A stretch of DNA of 64,000 nucleotides from Edolisoma coerulescens (lineage: Eukaryota; Chordata; Aves; Passeriformes; Campephagidae), in assembly GCA_013397115.1 (NCBI GenBank), contig VWZW01006255.1, positions 2,213,270-2,277,269 of the forward strand. Reading direction: 5' to 3'. Under the pieces are notes generated by a model. That model did no database searches, was not told the DNA's origin, and worked only from the letters and a program-made list of their open reading frames with translations. Each line of letters opens with the position of its first letter. The first letter of the stretch is position 1. Shown here in pieces: positions 60,003 through 64,000 of the stretch. Both the position numbers and the translations under genes were made by a program.

Positions 60003-63000
60003 AAGTAAGCTTCATCAATCATTTCCTTATTTATCTCTGGAAGTGAAAGCAATAGTCACAGAGTCTCTGAAAAAAAGGTTTGTGACATGACCCTGTGCCT
60101 TCAATGAAAACTAATAATGAATTGATAATAATGGGATTTTTCTTAGGAGTCCTGTCAAAGCACAGGCTGGAAAGAAAGTTCCATTAAATAGCTTGGCAAT
60201 GACGCAATATTTGTCGACCTGATTGTTTCTCCTTCAGGAGTTATAAATCAGTAGCACGTGCCCAAATTCATGAAAAAAATCTTTCTCTTTCATGAAATAT
60301 TATTTAAAGAATTTTTGTTATGTGATTTCATACATTATTTAATAATTTGATTTATGTTAATTCTTATTATCAAACCATGAGGAATTACCATTTCATGTTA
60401 TTTGTATTACAGTCTGTAATATAATATGTACAACTGCATAATGAAAAGGTAGATCTAGAAAGAAACAAATTGTTGTTTCCATCCTCCACAGAAAATAATA
60501 TCCAGATCCAAATACATGCTATTTTACCTGATTACAAAAAAACCATGTAGTTTAAAAATTTCCTCTGACATTTTTCATTATTAGTTTCCAACAGGCATAT
60601 TTGGGTTTCTATTTTACATACAGATAAATGTTCACCTCTTTGCCAGCAATGAAAAATATCTCCAAAATAATACAAAATGAATTTTCAATAGTACCTTCAT
60701 GAATCACATGAAACCGTGTGCATAGAACAATATTTTCTGGGATGTCAGAATCTCATTTTGAATGCGAGACACCGAAGCAGCCTCTGTCTCACTCCAGCAT
60801 GAGACTGATCCTTCAGAAAAACCTCAGCCCTAAACAAGGCAACTACCAAGAATACAAATATTTTTCTGCTCTATCTACACAATCACCAAAAGAAGTAAAA
60901 CTTTTAGCTTGAAAAGCCTTGAACAAAGCAAGAGTCACAATAATATTTTGCTATCTTTCACACAGTAATTTACTGAAAGGTCTATAAAACAGTCGCTCAT
61001 GAGAGAAAAAGAACAAATGGGAAATGAAACTAAGGTAGTTTTGGGGGGCAACACCAACACAACCTCCCTGCCTTGGGGACTGACCTACTCAGACTTCATG
61101 TTTCAGGTTAATCAGAAAACCTGGAGGTACAGGAATGTAGAATTTGGTCAGTGCTTTTATTCCAAAGCTTCCTAGTACTGAAGGCGGTAACGTCCTAAGA
61201 TCCTGATTTAGAGCCAACAAAATTTATGTAGTCTATCTTGAGATCAGACTTGTTGATTTGACCACACTGTTACTGCTACTGGACTGATCCAGAACTGATT
61301 GATTCCTATAATTTCCAGTATGTGATACATATTTATTCATCAATAAGTTATACAGAGCTTTGCCTGGGTCATATGTTGTCTTTTCTCTTAAACAATTTCT
61401 CCTTCTTGGTGTTTCTCCTGTTCACTCTTATCCTTTTACATTCAGTTTAATTACATTAATTTTAAATAAATAAAGGTGATTTAATTAAATCCCATTAAGA
61501 GGAGCAAATATAACCTATCTCATCTCTCTTTTTTTATTGTGTTAAACTAAACAAACCTCTCCTAGTCCCACTCACTTTTTCCACTCACTTTTCAAACTTG
61601 TAGTCTTTTCCTGAATGTTAATTTTCCTTCATTTTGAAGGACCAGAAACTAAATTTTGGAGATAAAAAAGACCATTACTAACACAACAGTACCACTGCTG
61701 TTGTGTATCCACACTTGTCAGAAGTCAGAGTCCACAGCTGTGTGAGCTTCACTGGGCACAGCTGAGTATATAAAAGGTGCATTTTTAATACGGCAGCATT
61801 AACACTGCTGAGCATTAGAGAAAAGGAAGCTGGAAGTGGAATGAGCGAGACCTGCAATTTGGCCACTGTCTGGGGAGAACTTCTTACAAACAAAGGAGCA
61901 AAAGACTATTTATGTTCAAGTTAATGCTTCAAACAAGAGATGCAACCATTTCCTAAAAAAATTGTGCAGAGAAATCTTTTATCCTTTGGTTCTCCTTGCT
62001 CTGCAGTCACCTTCTCCTTCAATCTGCAGTGTGACAAATATGTACGAGCACACGTGTAAGTGGTCGTATTTGTCATTGCCTGTGGGCTTTCAGAAAATGC
62101 TTTTGCTTACTGCAAGCATTGCACCTTTGTGTAAAGGCAAGGCACTGTTTAGAGCTGAGCATTCTGCTGAATTATTTGCATTTTGGATTTTATTCAGCAT
62201 CACTCTCTGTATTTTCCAGTCTTTTTTATTTTTACCAGCAGAGCAAGCAATTCCAATTCTTTGTTTTGCAAACTAAGTCCACTGAGTCATTATATCATCT
62301 TTCTGCCAAAACTTCTATGCTCTCCTACTTTCAAAAATCTTGTTTCTCCTAAGCCAGACTTTGCAACAGTCTCTTAGTTATTTTGGGTGTTCTGATCCCT
62401 GATACAATCTGTCCTCAAATTCCATGAATCTGAGACATTAATCCAGCCTCACTAACTCCTATGGAACTGCTTTGGGTTTTATTCTGATAATGCAGCATTC
62501 TTTAAGTCTCTAAAGTGCATTCTGATTTGGTTTTTTCACTTTCTGTAAGCAGCAAAAAAATTCTAAGGTGTTACTGAGCTCAATATTTTAAAACAGTACC
62601 TAAGACGTATTGTTCTTTTCAGCTAAATCTGCTTATTTGAACCTTTTCAAATTATCTCCACCACCACCTTTAAATTTCAATGAAATTTAAAATCACACTT
62701 TTTTTTGGTAACATCTTTGCTAATGTTTATGTTTTTACTAATTTTTTTTCTCCCTACAACTGCTTCATTTCAAGTGCTATGATTAAAAACAACCAAATAA
62801 GAGTTAGGAGTTTTGACACAAATTGGAGGAGACTGCTTAACACTACAGCTGCTATGCTGGATGTCAGAGGAAGAATTTTGAGAGAGGAGGAGGAGGAGGA
62901 TGTGGGCACAGGTTCAGTTCAGTGTCCCTGCACCACTGTTCCAGTGCTCCAGACCGACTGTCTGCTCCCAGACAGCTGAGGGAGGACCTTTGCCTCTTCC

Positions 63001-64000
63001 CACACATCCCACCACTCTGTACATGCTCCCAGTGGAAAATGTTCACACTTCTGGAATAGTCCTACCTCCTGTAATGTGTGGCTATGTGCAGCACAGAGGA
63101 TCAGGGAAAACGGAAGGGTACATGGAATATGTTTGGAGGCCATTTACTGTCTGTTAAAGTGAAAAAACTCTGGAAGTGGGAAGCCAGATGACAGTCACCA
63201 CAGTGCACAATTGCTCTCTCTATAGAGCCCAATGAAAAGAAATGTTTCAAAAAAATAAAATAAAGCCGTTTTCTTAGGTTGGCTGCCAAGCCACAGCAGC
63301 AAGATATTCCACATATCAATGCACAAGGTATCCCATCGAGTCAGTCCCTCTGCCAGGAAAAATTCAGCACAAATGACACCAGAGTGGATATGTATCTCTG
63401 CTGAAGGAATCTCCAGGTGTGCTCAACACCTTGCCCAGGCTGCACCCTCTGAAGCCATGATAGTTACCATGGCAGCCATTCAAAGAGATGTTGCAGGAAA
63501 GGTAACCTGAAATGCCTGAAGGAGGTCATTTAGCACACAACAGTATTCTCCTTCAGAATTCAGCCAGGATTTCTCCACTTCAGCTCATTTTTTACTCTTT
63601 TTTACAGACCTTGTACTGTAAGACAACATTTTCTCTATTTTGTTTGGTTAATTTGAATACTTTTTCCCTTGTCCAGAAAATTCCCAGTACAAATTTAAAA
63701 GCAAGCAAAAACCTTACCCTTGAGGTCATAGATTACAGGGCAAAAAAAAAGTAACCCATTGGTATTCTCACAGGCTTTCTCTTTGTCCCACTCATCTCCT
63801 CAAACAGCACAGGTTTTGAATTGCATTCTGCCAAGTGCCAAGACATAAAGCTTGTATATTGTCCACAGGGTGTATTTGTGAAACTCTCACACTGCTCTAA
63901 TCTAAAATGTTCCTTCCTGCACTAATCCTGTTTGCTGTCTCTTGGTCTTGCAAGTCTCCTTACTCCTTACCCTCAGGAGTGCTAACTGAGCACACCTGAG
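60003..64000. other. Single-copy DNA to window end
   Basis: Very AT-rich at 60280-60430. A (GGA)n tract lies at about 62886-62900 within a patch (62880-63060) where short frames overlap on both strands. No repeat family, exon pair or RNA is recognised in the last 4 kb. Confidence 0.5.

Noticed and set aside
1..64000. tRNA, rRNA, CRISPR arrays, bacterial operons, intact provirus or mitochondrial insertions
   Set aside because: No cloverleaf, spacer-repeat pattern, gag/pol/env coding region or organelle-like coding sequence was seen anywhere in the window.

Overview
This is a vertebrate, most likely avian, stretch of nuclear DNA with no certain protein-coding gene. The bird assignment rests on three CR1 (chicken repeat 1) LINE copies, one carrying a recognisable reverse-transcriptase segment, and on three solitary endogenous-retrovirus LTRs. 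One LTR belongs to a family I recognise from songbirds and relatives (it starts TGTGGTGGGTTGACCC on the + strand), so a neoavian and probably passerine genome is my inference. Repeat density is low, the background is AT-rich, and the open frames are short and mostly have no recognisable similarity. The window reads as a gene desert or as the inside of one or more very large introns.

Layout. 1-3978 is unique AT-rich DNA. 3979-4162 and 4509-4580 are two short CR1 3' tails in the same orientation. From 4581 to 27417 the DNA is almost all single copy. It holds a minus-strand, terminal-exon-like block (7526-7660), a minus-strand internal-exon-like block in compatible phase (25241-25314), a perfect 22-bp palindrome (25586-25607) and several AT-rich blocks that resemble conserved non-coding elements. 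27418-28541 is a nested repeat: a decayed minus-strand CR1 interrupted by a solo LTR of about 0.4 kb. 31578-32632 is a solo LTR of about 1.05 kb with internal minisatellite-like repeats. 32633-45100 is again mostly single copy.

45150-45900 is a sharply bounded GC- and CpG-rich island and the best promoter candidate in the window. 46821-47260 is a well-preserved solo LTR with TATA box, polyadenylation signal and intact 6-bp target-site duplications (AACCCA). The right-hand third is AT-rich single-copy DNA with regulatory-looking TAAT/ATTA-rich segments (49.1-53.5 kb), an ancient roughly 310-bp tandem duplication (54401-55005), an (ATTC)5 microsatellite and a + strand block with very good splice signals at both ends (59868-60000).

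How it may work together. If a gene is present, the simplest reading is a transcript starting at the CpG island and running leftward on the minus strand, with the 25.3-kb and 7.6-kb blocks as later exons. That is inference from splice-site context and phase only; I recognise neither peptide. The alternative, that these are chance open frames, is quite likely. I found no convincing new biological system, and no tRNA, rRNA, CRISPR array or intact mobile element.
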